From NCBI GenBank assembly GCA_017882685.1, contig JADGPA010000178.1:1-48304 (forward strand): 48,304 nucleotides of DNA, given 5' to 3'. The position numbers and the translations under genes are program-made. This document shows, one piece after another, positions 20,801-29,718 of the stretch. The notes under the pieces were generated by a model, which did not search any database, was not told where the DNA came from, and saw nothing but the letters and a program-made list of their open reading frames with translations. Origin of the DNA: Propionibacteriaceae bacterium. GTDB taxonomy: Bacteria; Actinomycetota; Actinomycetes; Propionibacteriales; Propionibacteriaceae. Position 1 is the first letter of the stretch. Every line of letters starts with the position of its first letter.

Positions 20801-21520
20801 GTGAAAAGCGTGGAGTCGGAGCGGGACGAGGCGGTGACCGAGGCCGAACAGCGGGCAGCGGATGCTTCCACCCGTAGCCGTGTCGCGCGTTCGATCCTCC
20901 AGCACGGCCCGTCCACAGCCAACGAACTCGCGAAGAGGCTGGGCCTCACGCCTGCGGCGGTCCGCCGTCACCTCACGGTGCTCGACAGCATCGGTCAGGT
21001 GACCAGTCGCGAGCAGCGCGTCTACGGCCACCGCGGACGGGGTCGTCCGGCCAAGGCCTTCACCCTCACCGACACCGGCCGCGGCGAGTTCTACCAAGCC
21101 TACGACCAGCTGGCGATCAGCGCCCTTGGCTACCTGCAACGGGTAGCCGGCGAGGACGCGGTAGAGGCGTTCGCTGCGAAGGTCACAGAGTCGGTCACGG
21201 AACGCTTCCATGAACTCGAGGCGGAATATCCGAGTTCTGCTGAGGCGTTGGTGGAGGCATTGACCGCAGAAGGCTTCGTTGCGTCACTCCAACCGGTGGC
21301 CTCCGGCGTCCAGCTGTGCCAGTACCACTGCCCGGTCGCCCACGTGGCGGCCGAGTTCCCGCAACTGTGTGAAGCCGAAACCAAGGCCTTCGCGGAACTG
21401 CTGGGATCCCATGTGCAGCGCCTGGCGACGATCGCGCACGGTGACGGGGTGTGTACCACCCACGTACCGCGTCCGGTGGTAGCCACGATGCATCCGCAAC
21501 ATCCTCCGAAAGGCCGATAG
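20801..21520 (+). CDS. sufR: Fe-S cluster-binding transcriptional regulator SufR
   Basis: Winged-helix repressor of the SUF operon that senses Fe-S status. The 239-residue product starts at GTG 20801 with MKSVESERD; the open frame further upstream has no coding look. An HTH lies at about residues 38-62 (TANELAKRLGLTPAAVRRHL) with the wing RGRGRPAKAFTLT. The cluster-binding part has Cys173, Cys177, Cys190 and Cys218 in QLCQYHCPVAH, PQLCEAET and DGVCTTH. The stop TAG directly abuts the sufB ATG. An inverted repeat upstream may be its own operator. Confidence 0.95.
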   Translation: MKSVESERDEAVTEAEQRAADASTRSRVARSILQHGPSTANELAKRLGLTPAAVRRHLTVLDSIGQVTSREQRVYGHRGRGRPAKAFTLTDTGRGEFYQAYDQLAISALGYLQRVAGEDAVEAFAAKVTESVTERFHELEAEYPSSAEALVEALTAEGFVASLQPVASGVQLCQYHCPVAHVAAEFPQLCEAETKAFAELLGSHVQRLATIAHGDGVCTTHVPRPVVATMHPQHPPKGR

Positions 21521-22963
21521 ATGACATCAACAGTTCCTGTGGCCCCCGGTCTGGGTTCCACCCAGGAAGAACACCTGGAGGCACTCGGCGCCTACCAGTA
21601 CGGCTGGCGGGATTCCGACGCTGCCGGCGCCCTCGCCCGAAGGGGCGTCGACGAGGATGTCGTTGCGAACATCTCGGCCCTGAAGAACGAGCCCGAGTGG
21701 ATGCTGAAGCTGCGGCTCAAGGCGCTCAAGCTCTACCAGCGCAAGCCGATGCCGGCCTGGGGTGCAGACCTCAGCGGGATCGACTTCGACAACATCAAGT
21801 ACTTCGTGCGCTCCACGGAGAAGCAGGCCAACACCTGGGAGGACCTGCCCGAGGACATCAAGCGCACCTACGACCGCCTCGGCATCCCCGAGGCCGAGAA
21901 GATGCGGCTGGTCTCAGGCGTGGCCGCCCAGTACGAGTCCGAGGTGGTCTACCACAAGATCAACGAGGAGCTGGAGCGCCAGGGAGTCATCTTCCTGGAC
22001 ACCGACACCGGCCTGCGCGAGCACCCGGAGATCTTCGAGGAGTACTTCGGCTCGGTGATCCCGGTCGGGGACAACAAGTTCGCCTCGCTGAACAGCGCTG
22101 TGTGGTCGGGTGGTTCCTTCATCTACGTCCCCAAGGGCGTGCATGTCGCCATCCCGCTGCAGGCCTACTTCCGGATCAACACCGAGAACATGGGCCAGTT
22201 CGAGCGCACGCTGATCATCGCCGACGAGGGCTCCTACGTGCACTACGTGGAGGGCTGCACTGCGCCGATCTACTCTTCGGACTCGCTGCACTCTGCCGTG
22301 GTCGAGATCATCGTGAGGAAGAACGCCCGGGTGCGCTACACGACCATCCAGAACTGGTCGACGAACGTGTACAACCTGGTCACCAAGCGGGCCACCTGTG
22401 ACGAGGGTGCGACCATGGAATGGATCGACGGCAACATCGGTTCCAAGGTCACCATGAAGTACCCGGCGGTCTACCTGCTCGGCGAGCATTCGCGTGGCGA
22501 GACACTCTCGATTGCGTTCGCCGGCGAGGGCCAGCACCAGGACGCCGGCTCCAAGATGGTGCACGCCGCCCCGCACACCTCGAGCTCGATCATCTCGAAG
22601 TCGGTTGCCCGGTCCGGCGGACGCGCGTCCTACCGCGGTCTGGTGCAGGTGCAGGAGGGTGCCCACCACTCCGCCTCCTCGGTGAAGTGCGATGCCCTGC
22701 TGGTCGACACCATCTCCCGATCGGATACCTACCCCTACGTCGACGTCCGCGAGGACGAGGTCTCGATGGCCCACGAGGCGACGGTCTCGAAGGTGAGCGA
22801 CGACCAGTTGTTCTACCTGATGAGCCGGGGGATGGGCGAGGACGAAGCGATGGCGATGATCGTGCGCGGCTTCGTCGAGCCGATCGCCCGGGAACTGCCG
22901 ATGGAGTACGCGCTCGAACTCAACCGGCTGATCGAACTGCAGATGGAAGGGGCCGTGGGCTGA
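21521..22963 (+). CDS. sufB: Fe-S cluster assembly scaffold protein SufB
   Basis: Scaffold subunit of the SufBCD complex where new Fe-S clusters form. The 480 residues show the family start region ([22 protein letters not shown]), the beta-helix core with [22 protein letters not shown] with a conserved Cys, [17 protein letters not shown], and [21 protein letters not shown] at the end. No intein is present, unlike some mycobacterial SufB. ATG 21521 begins the base after the sufR stop, so the two are co-translated. Confidence 0.97.
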   Translation: MTSTVPVAPGLGSTQEEHLEALGAYQYGWRDSDAAGALARRGVDEDVVANISALKNEPEWMLKLRLKALKLYQRKPMPAWGADLSGIDFDNIKYFVRSTEKQANTWEDLPEDIKRTYDRLGIPEAEKMRLVSGVAAQYESEVVYHKINEELERQGVIFLDTDTGLREHPEIFEEYFGSVIPVGDNKFASLNSAVWSGGSFIYVPKGVHVAIPLQAYFRINTENMGQFERTLIIADEGSYVHYVEGCTAPIYSSDSLHSAVVEIIVRKNARVRYTTIQNWSTNVYNLVTKRATCDEGATMEWIDGNIGSKVTMKYPAVYLLGEHSRGETLSIAFAGEGQHQDAGSKMVHAAPHTSSSIISKSVARSGGRASYRGLVQVQEGAHHSASSVKCDALLVDTISRSDTYPYVDVREDEVSMAHEATVSKVSDDQLFYLMSRGMGEDEAMAMIVRGFVEPIARELPMEYALELNRLIELQMEGAVG

Positions 22964-22992
22964 GGCCCCGGCTCAGCGATCGAGAAGAAAAG

Positions 22993-24177
22993 ATGACTGT
23001 GACGACTGCTGTGCCCAATCTGGCCGAAGCCGTGGAGACGAGTGTCGCCTCCAACCTGCATCCGGTTGCCTCCTTCGACCTTGCCGATCATCCGGTGCCG
23101 AACGGACGCGAGGAGGTGTGGCGGTTCACCCCGCTGCGCCGCCTGCGCGGCCTGATGGACGGCGCCCCGAGCGATGCCCGCCTGGGCTGGCATGCGAACC
23201 TGCCGGCCGGGGTGACCCGCACCGAGGTGTCCACAGCCGACGCGATCGCGCTCGGCCTGCCCGCCCCGGTTGACCGGCCCTCTGCGCTCGCGGTGGCTGA
23301 GTCCGGTGGGGCGGTGGTCTACGAGATCGCGCCCGGCAGCCAACTGGCCGAGCCGATGGTGGTCGAGCTCAGCGGCAACGGGCTTGAGCAAACCGTCTAC
23401 GGGCACCTGGTCTTCAAGATCGGCGCCCACGCCGGAGCCACCATCGTGCTCCGGCACACAGGTTCGGCGCGCTTCAACTCCAGCGTCTCGGTGCTGGTCG
23501 GCGAAGGCGCGCACCTCAACTTCGTCGGGCTGCAGGACTGGGCCGACGACGCCGTCCACCTCGGCCATGTCGGGATCCGGATCGGCCGGGACGCGCGGGT
23601 GCGCACCGTGACCGCGAGCCTTGGCGGCGACCTGGTGCGGCTGGTGGAGACCTCCGAGTACGACGGACCCGGCGGGGTGCTGGAGCAGTTCGGGCTGTAC
23701 TTCGTGAACGCGGGCCAGCACATCGAGCACCGCCTGTTCATCGACCACAACCAGCCGCACACCCGCAGCCGGGTCGACTACCGCGGCGCCCTCCAGGGCG
23801 AGGGTGCGCACTCGGTCTGGGTCGGTGACGTGCTGATCCGCAAGGTCGCCGAAGGCATCAACACCTACGAGACCAACAAGAACCTGGTGCTGACCGACGG
23901 TTGCCGCGCCGATTCGGTGCCAAACCTCGAGATCGAGACCGGCGAGATCGAGGGTGCCGGACACTCCTCGACGACCGGGCGGTTCGACGATGAGCAGCTG
24001 TTCTACCTGCGCTCCCGCGGCATCCCCGAGGACGAGGCCCGGCGGCTGGTCGTGCACGGCTTCTTCGCCGACATCATCCGCCGGATCGGCGTCCCTGATG
24101 TGGAGAGCCGCCTGCTGGCCGCGGTCGACAAGGAGCTCGAGATCCTCGTCGGCATCCCGCTGGAGGTCGCCAAGTGA
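22993..24177 (+). CDS. sufD: Fe-S cluster assembly protein SufD
   Basis: Paralogue and partner of SufB in the SufBCD scaffold. From ATG 22993 (after GAGAAGAAAAG) the product has 394 residues; the longer frame to 22420 overlaps sufB. It shows NGREEVWRFTPLRRLRGL at the N-terminus (the SufD-typical WRFTP), a beta-helix core, and RVDYRGALQGEGAHSVWVGD, AGHSSTTGRFDDEQLFYLRSRGIPEDEARRLVVHGFF. The stop overlaps the next start as GTGA. Confidence 0.96.
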   Translation: MTVTTAVPNLAEAVETSVASNLHPVASFDLADHPVPNGREEVWRFTPLRRLRGLMDGAPSDARLGWHANLPAGVTRTEVSTADAIALGLPAPVDRPSALAVAESGGAVVYEIAPGSQLAEPMVVELSGNGLEQTVYGHLVFKIGAHAGATIVLRHTGSARFNSSVSVLVGEGAHLNFVGLQDWADDAVHLGHVGIRIGRDARVRTVTASLGGDLVRLVETSEYDGPGGVLEQFGLYFVNAGQHIEHRLFIDHNQPHTRSRVDYRGALQGEGAHSVWVGDVLIRKVAEGINTYETNKNLVLTDGCRADSVPNLEIETGEIEGAGHSSTTGRFDDEQLFYLRSRGIPEDEARRLVVHGFFADIIRRIGVPDVESRLLAAVDKELEILVGIPLEVAK

Positions 24178-24509
24178 GCTTCGTTCGTGCCTGCTCGGTC
24201 GCCGAGGTGCCGCTGGGGACCGCGGTTGGCATCGACCTCGGCGGCGACGCCGACATCGCCCTTGTCAACACGGAGGTCGGCTTCTTCGCGATCCGGGACG
24301 TGTGCTCACACGCCGAGGTGCCACTCAGCGACGGTGACGTCGATGGCGCCACTCTCGAGTGCTACATGCACGGTTCCAGGTTCGACCTGCGCACCGGCTT
24401 CCCGTTGGAGCTGCCGGCCACCCGCCCCGTCCCCGTCTACCCGGTCCGGGTGGATGGTGACCACGTATTCGTAGACCCAGAAAACCCAATCGATTCCCAG
24501 GAGCAGTAG
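24174..24509 (+). CDS. Rieske-type ferredoxin of the SUF operon
   Basis: A 111-residue soluble Rieske protein, with ligands Cys44-Ser-His46 and Cys63-Tyr-Met-His66 and no signal peptide. Actinobacterial SUF operons typically carry such a bphA3-like ferredoxin between sufD and sufC; it may deliver electrons during cluster assembly, which is not established. GTG 24174 overlaps the sufD stop, and the stop is 4 nt from sufC. Confidence 0.93.
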   Translation: MSFVRACSVAEVPLGTAVGIDLGGDADIALVNTEVGFFAIRDVCSHAEVPLSDGDVDGATLECYMHGSRFDLRTGFPLELPATRPVPVYPVRVDGDHVFVDPENPIDSQEQ

Positions 24510-24513
24510 CCAA

Positions 24514-25281
24514 ATGTCAGAACTCCGCATCAGCGACCTGCATGTCGACGTCTTGACCGAGAGCGGGCCGAAGGAGATCCTCAAGGGGGTCAACCTGAGG
24601 GTCGGCAGCGGCGAGGTCCACGCGATCATGGGTCCGAACGGGTCCGGCAAGTCGACCCTGGCCTACTCGATCGCCGGCCACCCGAAGTACGTGATCACTT
24701 CCGGCTCGGTGACCCTCGACGGCGTCGAGCTCACCCACCTGAAGGTCGACGCGCGCGCCAAGGCCGGGCTGTTCCTTGCGATGCAGTACCCGATCGAGGT
24801 GCCCGGTGTCTCGGTGGCCAACTTCCTGCGGACGGCCAAGACCGCCCTCTCCGGTGAGGCGCCCAAGGTGCGCACTTGGGTGAAGGAGGTCAATGCGGCC
24901 CTCGAACGGATCGGGCTGGACGGAACCTTCGCCGCGCGTTCAGTGAACGAGGGCTTCTCCGGCGGGGAGAAGAAGCGCAACGAGATCGCGCAGCTGGAGC
25001 TTCTGAACCCGAAGTTCGCGATCCTTGACGAGACCGACTCCGGCTTGGACATCGATGCGCTGCGGATCGTCTCCGAGGGGGTCAACCGCTACATGGCCCA
25101 GGGTGACCGCGGGCTGCTGCTGATCACGCACTACACGCGGATCCTGAACTACATCAAGCCCGACTTCGTGCACGTCTTCGTCGACGGCCACATCGTGGCC
25201 GAGGGTGGCGCCGAACTGGCCGACCGCCTTGAGGTCGATGGTTACGACCGGTTCGTGAAGGCCGCCAAGGTCGATGCCTGA
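24514..25281 (+). CDS. sufC: Fe-S cluster assembly ATPase SufC
   Basis: ABC-type ATPase of the SufBCD complex. The 255 residues include Walker A GPNGSGKSTLAYS, the SufC-style signature GFSGGEKKRNEIAQL, Walker B FAILDETDSGLDIDAL and the switch His in LLITHYTRIL. No membrane partner is present; it pairs with SufB and SufD. The coding end overlaps sufS by 8 bp. Confidence 0.97.
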   Translation: MSELRISDLHVDVLTESGPKEILKGVNLRVGSGEVHAIMGPNGSGKSTLAYSIAGHPKYVITSGSVTLDGVELTHLKVDARAKAGLFLAMQYPIEVPGVSVANFLRTAKTALSGEAPKVRTWVKEVNAALERIGLDGTFAARSVNEGFSGGEKKRNEIAQLELLNPKFAILDETDSGLDIDALRIVSEGVNRYMAQGDRGLLLITHYTRILNYIKPDFVHVFVDGHIVAEGGAELADRLEVDGYDRFVKAAKVDA

Positions 25282-26584
25282 GCCGCTGATGGCCCTCGAC
25301 CTGACCGAGCCCCCCTTGGCCCCGGTCACGGTCGGCTATGACGTTGAACGGATCCGCCGGGACTTCCCGATCCTGCAGCGCCGGGTCGGGGATTGGCCCC
25401 TGGTCTACCTCGACTCGGCCAACACCTCGCAGAAGCCGGTGCAGGTGGTGAAGGCGCTCGAAGAGCACTACCTGGAGCACAACGCCAACGTCGCGCGGGC
25501 GATGCACACCCTCGGTGCGGAAGCCACAGAGGCCTTCGAAGGCGGCAGGACGAAGGTGGCCGACTTCATCGGGGCTGCCGGTCCGCAGGAGATCGTGTTC
25601 ACCAAGAATGCGACCGAGGCCCTCAACCTGGTCGCGCACAGTCTCGGCGGCCGGCTTTCCGCAGGAGACGAGATCGTCATCTCCGTGCTGGAGCACCACT
25701 CCAACATCGTGCCGTGGCAACTGCTGGCGCAGCGCACCGGCGCCGTCCTGCGGTGGTTCGACATCACCCCGGACGGACGGCTCGACCTGGAGGCTGCCGC
25801 CGCCCACCACCTGATCAACGAGCGCACCCGGATCGTCTCGGTCGCCTGGGTGTCCAACGTGCTGGGCACGGTCAACCCCATCTCGGAGATCGCCGCCATG
25901 GCGCACCGGGTGGGTGCGCATGTCGTCGTGGACGGATCGCAGGGTGTGCCTCAGTTGCCCACCGATGTGGCAGCTCTCGGCGCTGACCTGATGGCCTTCA
26001 CCGGCCACAAGATGCTGGGCCCCACGGGCATCGGAGTCCTCTGGGGCCGCTACGAGCTGCTCGACACGCTGCCGCCGTTCCTGGGCGGAGGGGAGATGAT
26101 CGAGGTCGTCCGGCTGTCGGGGTCGACATTCGCCCCACCGCCGCGACGGTTCGAGGCCGGGACGCCGCCGATCGCCCAGGCTGTCGGGCTGGGCGCTGCC
26201 ATCGACTACCTGGACGGTGTGGGCATGGCCAACGTCGCCGCCCACGAGCAGAGGATCACCGCGTACGCCCTTTCTCGGCTGTCCGCCATCGACGGCGTCG
26301 GGATCCTCGGTCCGACGAAAGCGGTGGACCGGGGCGGCGCGATCTCGTTCACGCTGGCAACAGCCGACGGCCTCGAGGTGCACCCTCACGACGTGATGCA
26401 GCTGCTCGACTCCCACGGCATCGCCGTTCGCGGCGGGCACCACTGCGCGCGTCCGCTGCACGACCGGTTGGGCATCGGTGCGTCCAGCCGGGCTTCGGGG
26501 TACCTGTACACCACCCTGGCCGAGATCGACGCCCTGGCCGACGGCCTTTCCTACGTCCGCGACTTCTTCGGAGGAAAGCGATGA
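25274..26584 (+). CDS. sufS: Cysteine desulfurase SufS
   Basis: PLP enzyme that takes sulfur from cysteine for Fe-S assembly. The 436-residue product has the PLP Lys246 in FTGHKMLGPTG, and the persulfide-forming Cys391 in RGGHHCARPLH. The short segment around that Cys fits the SufS class that works with SufU. ATG 25274 lies within the sufC end; a later in-frame ATG at 25289 is possible. The stop overlaps the sufU ATG (ATGA). Confidence 0.96.
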   Translation: MPEPLMALDLTEPPLAPVTVGYDVERIRRDFPILQRRVGDWPLVYLDSANTSQKPVQVVKALEEHYLEHNANVARAMHTLGAEATEAFEGGRTKVADFIGAAGPQEIVFTKNATEALNLVAHSLGGRLSAGDEIVISVLEHHSNIVPWQLLAQRTGAVLRWFDITPDGRLDLEAAAAHHLINERTRIVSVAWVSNVLGTVNPISEIAAMAHRVGAHVVVDGSQGVPQLPTDVAALGADLMAFTGHKMLGPTGIGVLWGRYELLDTLPPFLGGGEMIEVVRLSGSTFAPPPRRFEAGTPPIAQAVGLGAAIDYLDGVGMANVAAHEQRITAYALSRLSAIDGVGILGPTKAVDRGGAISFTLATADGLEVHPHDVMQLLDSHGIAVRGGHHCARPLHDRLGIGASSRASGYLYTTLAEIDALADGLSYVRDFFGGKR

Positions 26585-27042
26585 GTGTTGAGGCGATGTA
26601 CGCCGACATCATCCTGGACCACTACAAGGCCAAGCATCACAGCGGGTTGCGGGAGCCGTACCAGGCGCAGGTGGCGCACGTGAACCCCACCTGCGGCGAC
26701 GAGGTGCTGCTGCGGGTGGCGCTCGACGGTGACCGGGTGACCGACGTCTCCTACGAGGGGGTCGGGTGCTCGATCTCCCAGGCGTCCACCTCTGTGATGA
26801 GCGACCTGGTGATCGGCAAGACGGTGGAAGAGGCGCTGGCCCTTCATGCCGAGTTCACAGAAATGATGCATTCGATGGGCTCGGCCGAGCCCGATGAGGA
26901 CCGGCTGGAGGACGCCGTCGCGTTCGTCGGCGTGGCCCAATTCCCGGCCAGGGTGAAGTGCGCCCTGCTGGGCTGGTCGGCGTTCAAGGACGCGGCCGCG
27001 CAGGCGCTGGCAGCCACCGGCGCCGGGAAGGAACAGCAATGA
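26581..27042 (+). CDS. sufU: Sulfur-transfer protein SufU
   Basis: Zinc protein that accepts sulfur from SufS. The 153 residues follow the IscU/SufU fold with zinc ligands Cys38, Asp40 (NPTCGDE), Cys63 (GVGCSISQAS) and Cys127 (ARVKCALLGW). The insertion between the second and third Cys, typical of SufU, is present. Its start overlaps the sufS stop, and its stop overlaps the next ATG. Confidence 0.96.
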   Translation: MSVEAMYADIILDHYKAKHHSGLREPYQAQVAHVNPTCGDEVLLRVALDGDRVTDVSYEGVGCSISQASTSVMSDLVIGKTVEEALALHAEFTEMMHSMGSAEPDEDRLEDAVAFVGVAQFPARVKCALLGWSAFKDAAAQALAATGAGKEQQ

Positions 27043-27413
27043 CCCAGAACATCCGTCCGTCCGACCTCGTGCAGGACACATTCCCCGACCAGATCGGCGG
27101 CGCCCGCCCGACCGAAGATGACGTGCTGGAGGCGATGAAGGACGTCGTCGACCCCGAACTGATGGTCAACGTGGTCGACCTCGGCCTGGTCTACGGCATC
27201 ACGATCGACGACGACAACAACGCCACCATCGACATGACGCTCACCTCGCCGACCTGCCCCCTGACCGACCGGCTGGAGTACGACACCCAGTTGGCACTCG
27301 AGGGCCTGGTCAACTCGGTGACCCTGAACTGGGTGTGGCTGCCGCCGTGGAGCCTGGAGATGATCACCGACGACGGCCGGGAGCAGCTCCGCTCGATCGG
27401 CTACAACCTGTAA
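27039..27413 (+). CDS. sufT: SufT-like MIP18/DUF59 protein, SUF operon
   Basis: DUF59 (MIP18) protein of 124 residues, last in the SUF operon; relatives act in Fe-S cluster maturation or delivery. It has DVVDPELMVNVVDLGLVYGI and MTLTSPTCPLTDRLEYD with the conserved Cys in the TSPTCP loop. ATG 27039 overlaps the sufU stop as ATGA, so the open frame upstream is not used. Confidence 0.93.
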   Translation: MTQNIRPSDLVQDTFPDQIGGARPTEDDVLEAMKDVVDPELMVNVVDLGLVYGITIDDDNNATIDMTLTSPTCPLTDRLEYDTQLALEGLVNSVTLNWVWLPPWSLEMITDDGREQLRSIGYNL

Positions 27414-27434
27414 CCACCTCCGCGCTCCGAACAA

Positions 27435-27455
27435 GCCACAGCTTGATCCTGTGGC
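27435..27455 (+). terminator. Hairpin after the SUF operon
   Basis: GCCACAG, loop CTTGATC, CTGTGGC: a perfect 7-bp stem 21 nt after the sufT stop, before the next promoter region. No U-run; likely the SUF terminator by position. Confidence 0.45.
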
Positions 27456-27482
27456 CGACGGGCTTTGCTTCATACGGGAAAA

Positions 27483-27502
27483 GTGATATCACTTAGATAT
27501 CA
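27483..27502. promoter_or_regulatory. Tandem GATATCA boxes in the SPFH gene leader (candidate operator)
   Basis: The sequence contains the palindrome GTGATATCAC (27483-27492) and a second GATATCA (27496-27502); the two GATATCA copies start exactly 11 bp apart, one helical turn. They lie 27 nt upstream of the SPFH start, ahead of its GAAGGAG site. Ribbon-helix-helix proteins often bind such turn-spaced short boxes, and one is encoded right downstream. Confidence 0.6.
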
Positions 27503-27528
27503 GTTTTTCTGTGAAGGAGTGAGGTTCG

Positions 27529-28500
27529 ATGTCTGAGGAAACCGGATTCGATGACCAGGCGGCCACCGGTGGTGAGCCGGCCGGAGTGCCGGTGGGTCAC
27601 GCAGGAGCCAGGGTGGGCGTGGAGGAGCGAGCGGCCTGGACGGCCAACGGTTTCGTCCCGCTCGTCTTGTCGATCGTTTGCTTCATCGGCGCGCTCAGGA
27701 GCTTCATCTACCTGGCCGAGCGTGGCGATGCCGGACTGGACGCCGGACCGTGGGGATGGTTCGCCGCACTGCTGGTCGTCCTGACGGGGCTCCTGGCAGC
27801 CTCGATCACGGTCGTCTCTCCCGGCGACACCCGGGTGTTGCAGTTCTTCGGCCGCTACATCGGAACCGTCCGCCGCCCCGGGCTGACCATGGTGGTCCCG
27901 GCCTCCAAGGGCCGCAAGGTCTCGGTGAAGGTGCGCAACTTCGAGACCCATGAACTCAAGGTGAACGACGCAGACGGTAACCCGGTGAACATCGCGGCGA
28001 TCATCGTCTGGCAGGTCGCCGACACAGCTAGGGCGGTGTTCGCCGTTGAGAACTACACCGGCTTCGTCGAGGTGCAGGCCGAATCGGCCCTGCGTCACGT
28101 GGCGACCAGCCATCCCTACGACAACGCCGGACCGGGGGAGGAGTCGCTGCGCGGGTCCACGGATCTGGTCGCTGCGGAACTCGCAGCGGAAGTGGCGGAC
28201 CGGATCGCCATCGCCGGACTCGAGGTGGTGGAAGCCCGGATCTCCAGCCTCGCCTACGCCCCTGAGATCGCCCACGCCATGCTGCAGCGGCAGCAGGCCA
28301 CAGCGGTGATCGCAGCAAGGGAGAAGATCGTCGAAGGTGCGGTCAGCATGGTGCAGGGCGCGTTGCGCCAGCTCGAGGCCAACGACGTCGTGACGATGGA
28401 CGACGAGCGCAAGGCGGCCATGGTCTCCAACCTGCTGGTCGTGCTGTGCAGTTCGTCCCAGGCCACGCCCGTGATCAACACCGGATCGCTGTACACCTGA
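27529..28500 (+). CDS. SPFH/band-7 domain membrane protein
   Basis: A 323-residue protein with two hydrophobic segments (about residues 43-66 and 80-101) followed by an SPFH/band-7 domain: VVSPGDTRVLQFFGRYIGTVRRPGL, VNIAAIIVWQVADTARA, LRHVATSHPYD. A region rich in Ala/Gln (MLQRQQATAVIAAREKIVEGA) matches the domain's helical end. Relatives (stomatin, flotillin) oligomerise at membranes; the actinobacterial role is not known to me. ATG 27529 follows GAAGGAG. The gene forms a two-gene unit with the ribbon-helix-helix protein 2 nt downstream. Confidence 0.9.
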   Translation: MSEETGFDDQAATGGEPAGVPVGHAGARVGVEERAAWTANGFVPLVLSIVCFIGALRSFIYLAERGDAGLDAGPWGWFAALLVVLTGLLAASITVVSPGDTRVLQFFGRYIGTVRRPGLTMVVPASKGRKVSVKVRNFETHELKVNDADGNPVNIAAIIVWQVADTARAVFAVENYTGFVEVQAESALRHVATSHPYDNAGPGEESLRGSTDLVAAELAAEVADRIAIAGLEVVEARISSLAYAPEIAHAMLQRQQATAVIAAREKIVEGAVSMVQGALRQLEANDVVTMDDERKAAMVSNLLVVLCSSSQATPVINTGSLYT

Positions 28501-28502
28501 GC

Positions 28503-28727
28503 ATGGCCGAGCCGACCGGGCCGGGCCCGCAGCGGGTGGAGCGAAAGCCAATCCTGCTGCGGCTCGACCCCGCGGTCCATGAGGCGCTCGCCCGCTGGGC
28601 TGCCGACGACCTGCGATCGCTCAACGCCCACATCGAGATGCTGCTGCGCCAGTCCCTCGCGAAGACCGGGCGCGCACCGAAGGACGCGGGCCCGCTTCCG
28701 AAACGGGGCCGCCCGACGACGTCCTAG
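28503..28727 (+). CDS. Small ribbon-helix-helix (Arc-like) DNA-binding protein
   Basis: A 74-residue basic protein. A short beta strand (PILLRLD, about 16-22), a helix (PAVHEALARWAADDLRS) and a second helix (LNAHIEMLLRQSLAKTG) match the Arc/CopG fold; a disordered basic tail follows. ATG 28503 begins 2 nt after the SPFH stop; no upstream codon of the longer open frame is convincing. The 'AHIEMLLRQSL' pattern is the one annotated as Arc or HicB-like in many actinobacteria. It probably represses its own operon through the GATATCA boxes (inference). Confidence 0.85.
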   Translation: MAEPTGPGPQRVERKPILLRLDPAVHEALARWAADDLRSLNAHIEMLLRQSLAKTGRAPKDAGPLPKRGRPTTS

Positions 28728-29653
28728 CGGGGCGTGAGGTTCACGCCGGCAAGCATGCAGCGGACGGAGCCGCCGGCCAGCTCGATGGTGGGTATCGAGA
28801 GCGGAAGCAGCCGGGCCGATCGCTCGATCACGGCCCGCTGGCCAGTCGTCAGCGCGGCAGCGGCCCGGGACGACAGTGCCAGCAGGTGTCCGTCTCTCCC
28901 GGTGAGCTCCATCGCATTGCCTGCGAAGTCGGCCACCTGGGCGAAGCTCAGGTCGAGCACCGTCCGTCCACTCTCCTCGAGCCGTCCCGCCACCTCCGCG
29001 CGGCGGTCGGGGTCGCTGATTGCGGCGAGGCAGGCAAGGGCGTACTCGGTGGCGATCGTGAGCAGCACGTTGGTGTGGTAGATCGGCCGACCATCTGCGC
29101 CGGCGGTGGGGAAGGCCATCGGCTCGTAGCCGAAGGCCGTGCAGAAACGCTCGAGGATCACCGGGTCGGCCCGGTGCGAGCTGGCAACGTAGGCGATCCG
29201 CTCGAGGTGATCGAACACCATCGCTCCGGTGCCCTCGAGGAACAGGTCGTCGTACTCCAGCCCCGAGTAGTCGATGACCTCCTGCACCCGGTAGTTGCTC
29301 TTCAGCAGGTCGATCACGTCGCTGCGGCGCTCCCGGCGCCGGTTGGGCGCGTACATCGGGTAGATCGCGATCCTGCCGCCGTGGTGGGTGGAGAACCAGT
29401 TGTTCGGGAACACCGAGTCGGGTGTGTCCAGCTGCCCGAAGTCGTCGAAGACGTGCACCCGCACGCCGGCCGCAGCCAGGGCGTCAACGCAGTCGTCGAA
29501 CTCGTGCCGGGCAGCGCTGGCCACAGCATCGCTCGTCGACTGCCGCGGCGGCGCCTGGAAGGCGTTGTCGGCCAGCGTCTGCGGGTTCACGGCGAACCGG
29601 TGCGGGCGCACCATCACCACCGCCGTTGGCGCCTGCACGTTCCGGAAGTTCAC
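28724..29653 (-). CDS. Amidinohydrolase of the arginine deiminase superfamily, CtlX-like
   Basis: From GTG 29653, with GAGGAGG 5 nt upstream, the product has 309 residues (a TTG at 29692 is in frame but overlaps a -10 box). Motifs include DTPDSVFPNNWFSTH, LEGTGAMVFDHLERIAYVA, YHTNVLL and the C-terminal GGSVRCMLAG with the likely nucleophile Cys299. These fit the CtlX/dimethylarginine-hydrolase branch, which cleaves guanidino or citrulline-type compounds; the true substrate is open. The gene converges on the RHH gene, sharing a CTAG stop palindrome, and diverges from the transglutaminase-like gene. Confidence 0.85.
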   Translation of the reverse strand: MNFRNVQAPTAVVMVRPHRFAVNPQTLADNAFQAPPRQSTSDAVASAARHEFDDCVDALAAAGVRVHVFDDFGQLDTPDSVFPNNWFSTHHGGRIAIYPMYAPNRRRERRSDVIDLLKSNYRVQEVIDYSGLEYDDLFLEGTGAMVFDHLERIAYVASSHRADPVILERFCTAFGYEPMAFPTAGADGRPIYHTNVLLTIATEYALACLAAISDPDRRAEVAGRLEESGRTVLDLSFAQVADFAGNAMELTGRDGHLLALSSRAAAALTTGQRAVIERSARLLPLSIPTIELAGGSVRCMLAGVNLTPR

Positions 29654-29675
29654 CGCGGCCTCCTCATCCGACGCA

Positions 29676-29681
29676 AGCTTA
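29676..29681 (-). promoter_or_regulatory. Candidate -10 (TAAGCT) for the CtlX-like gene
   Basis: TAAGCT on the minus strand, 22 nt before GTG 29653; a start near 29669 would give a 16-nt leader with GAGGAGG. It overlaps the region of the opposite promoter. Confidence 0.4.
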
Positions 29682-29685
29682 GGGT

Positions 29686-29712
29686 TTGACAAGGGGCAGG
29701 GCAGGGCAGGAT
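29686..29712 (+). promoter_or_regulatory. Candidate promoter for the transglutaminase-like gene
   Basis: TTGACA (29686-29691) is a perfect consensus -35. CAGGAT (29707-29712), 15 nt downstream, is a weak -10, ending 6 nt before GTG 29719. This again suggests a leaderless start. The short spacer lowers confidence. Confidence 0.4.
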
Positions 29713-29718
29713 GGGCCC

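Noticed and set aside
29654-29692. TTG start adding 13 residues to the CtlX-like protein
   Set aside because: The stretch overlaps a -10 box and the GTG at 29653 has an ideal ribosome site.
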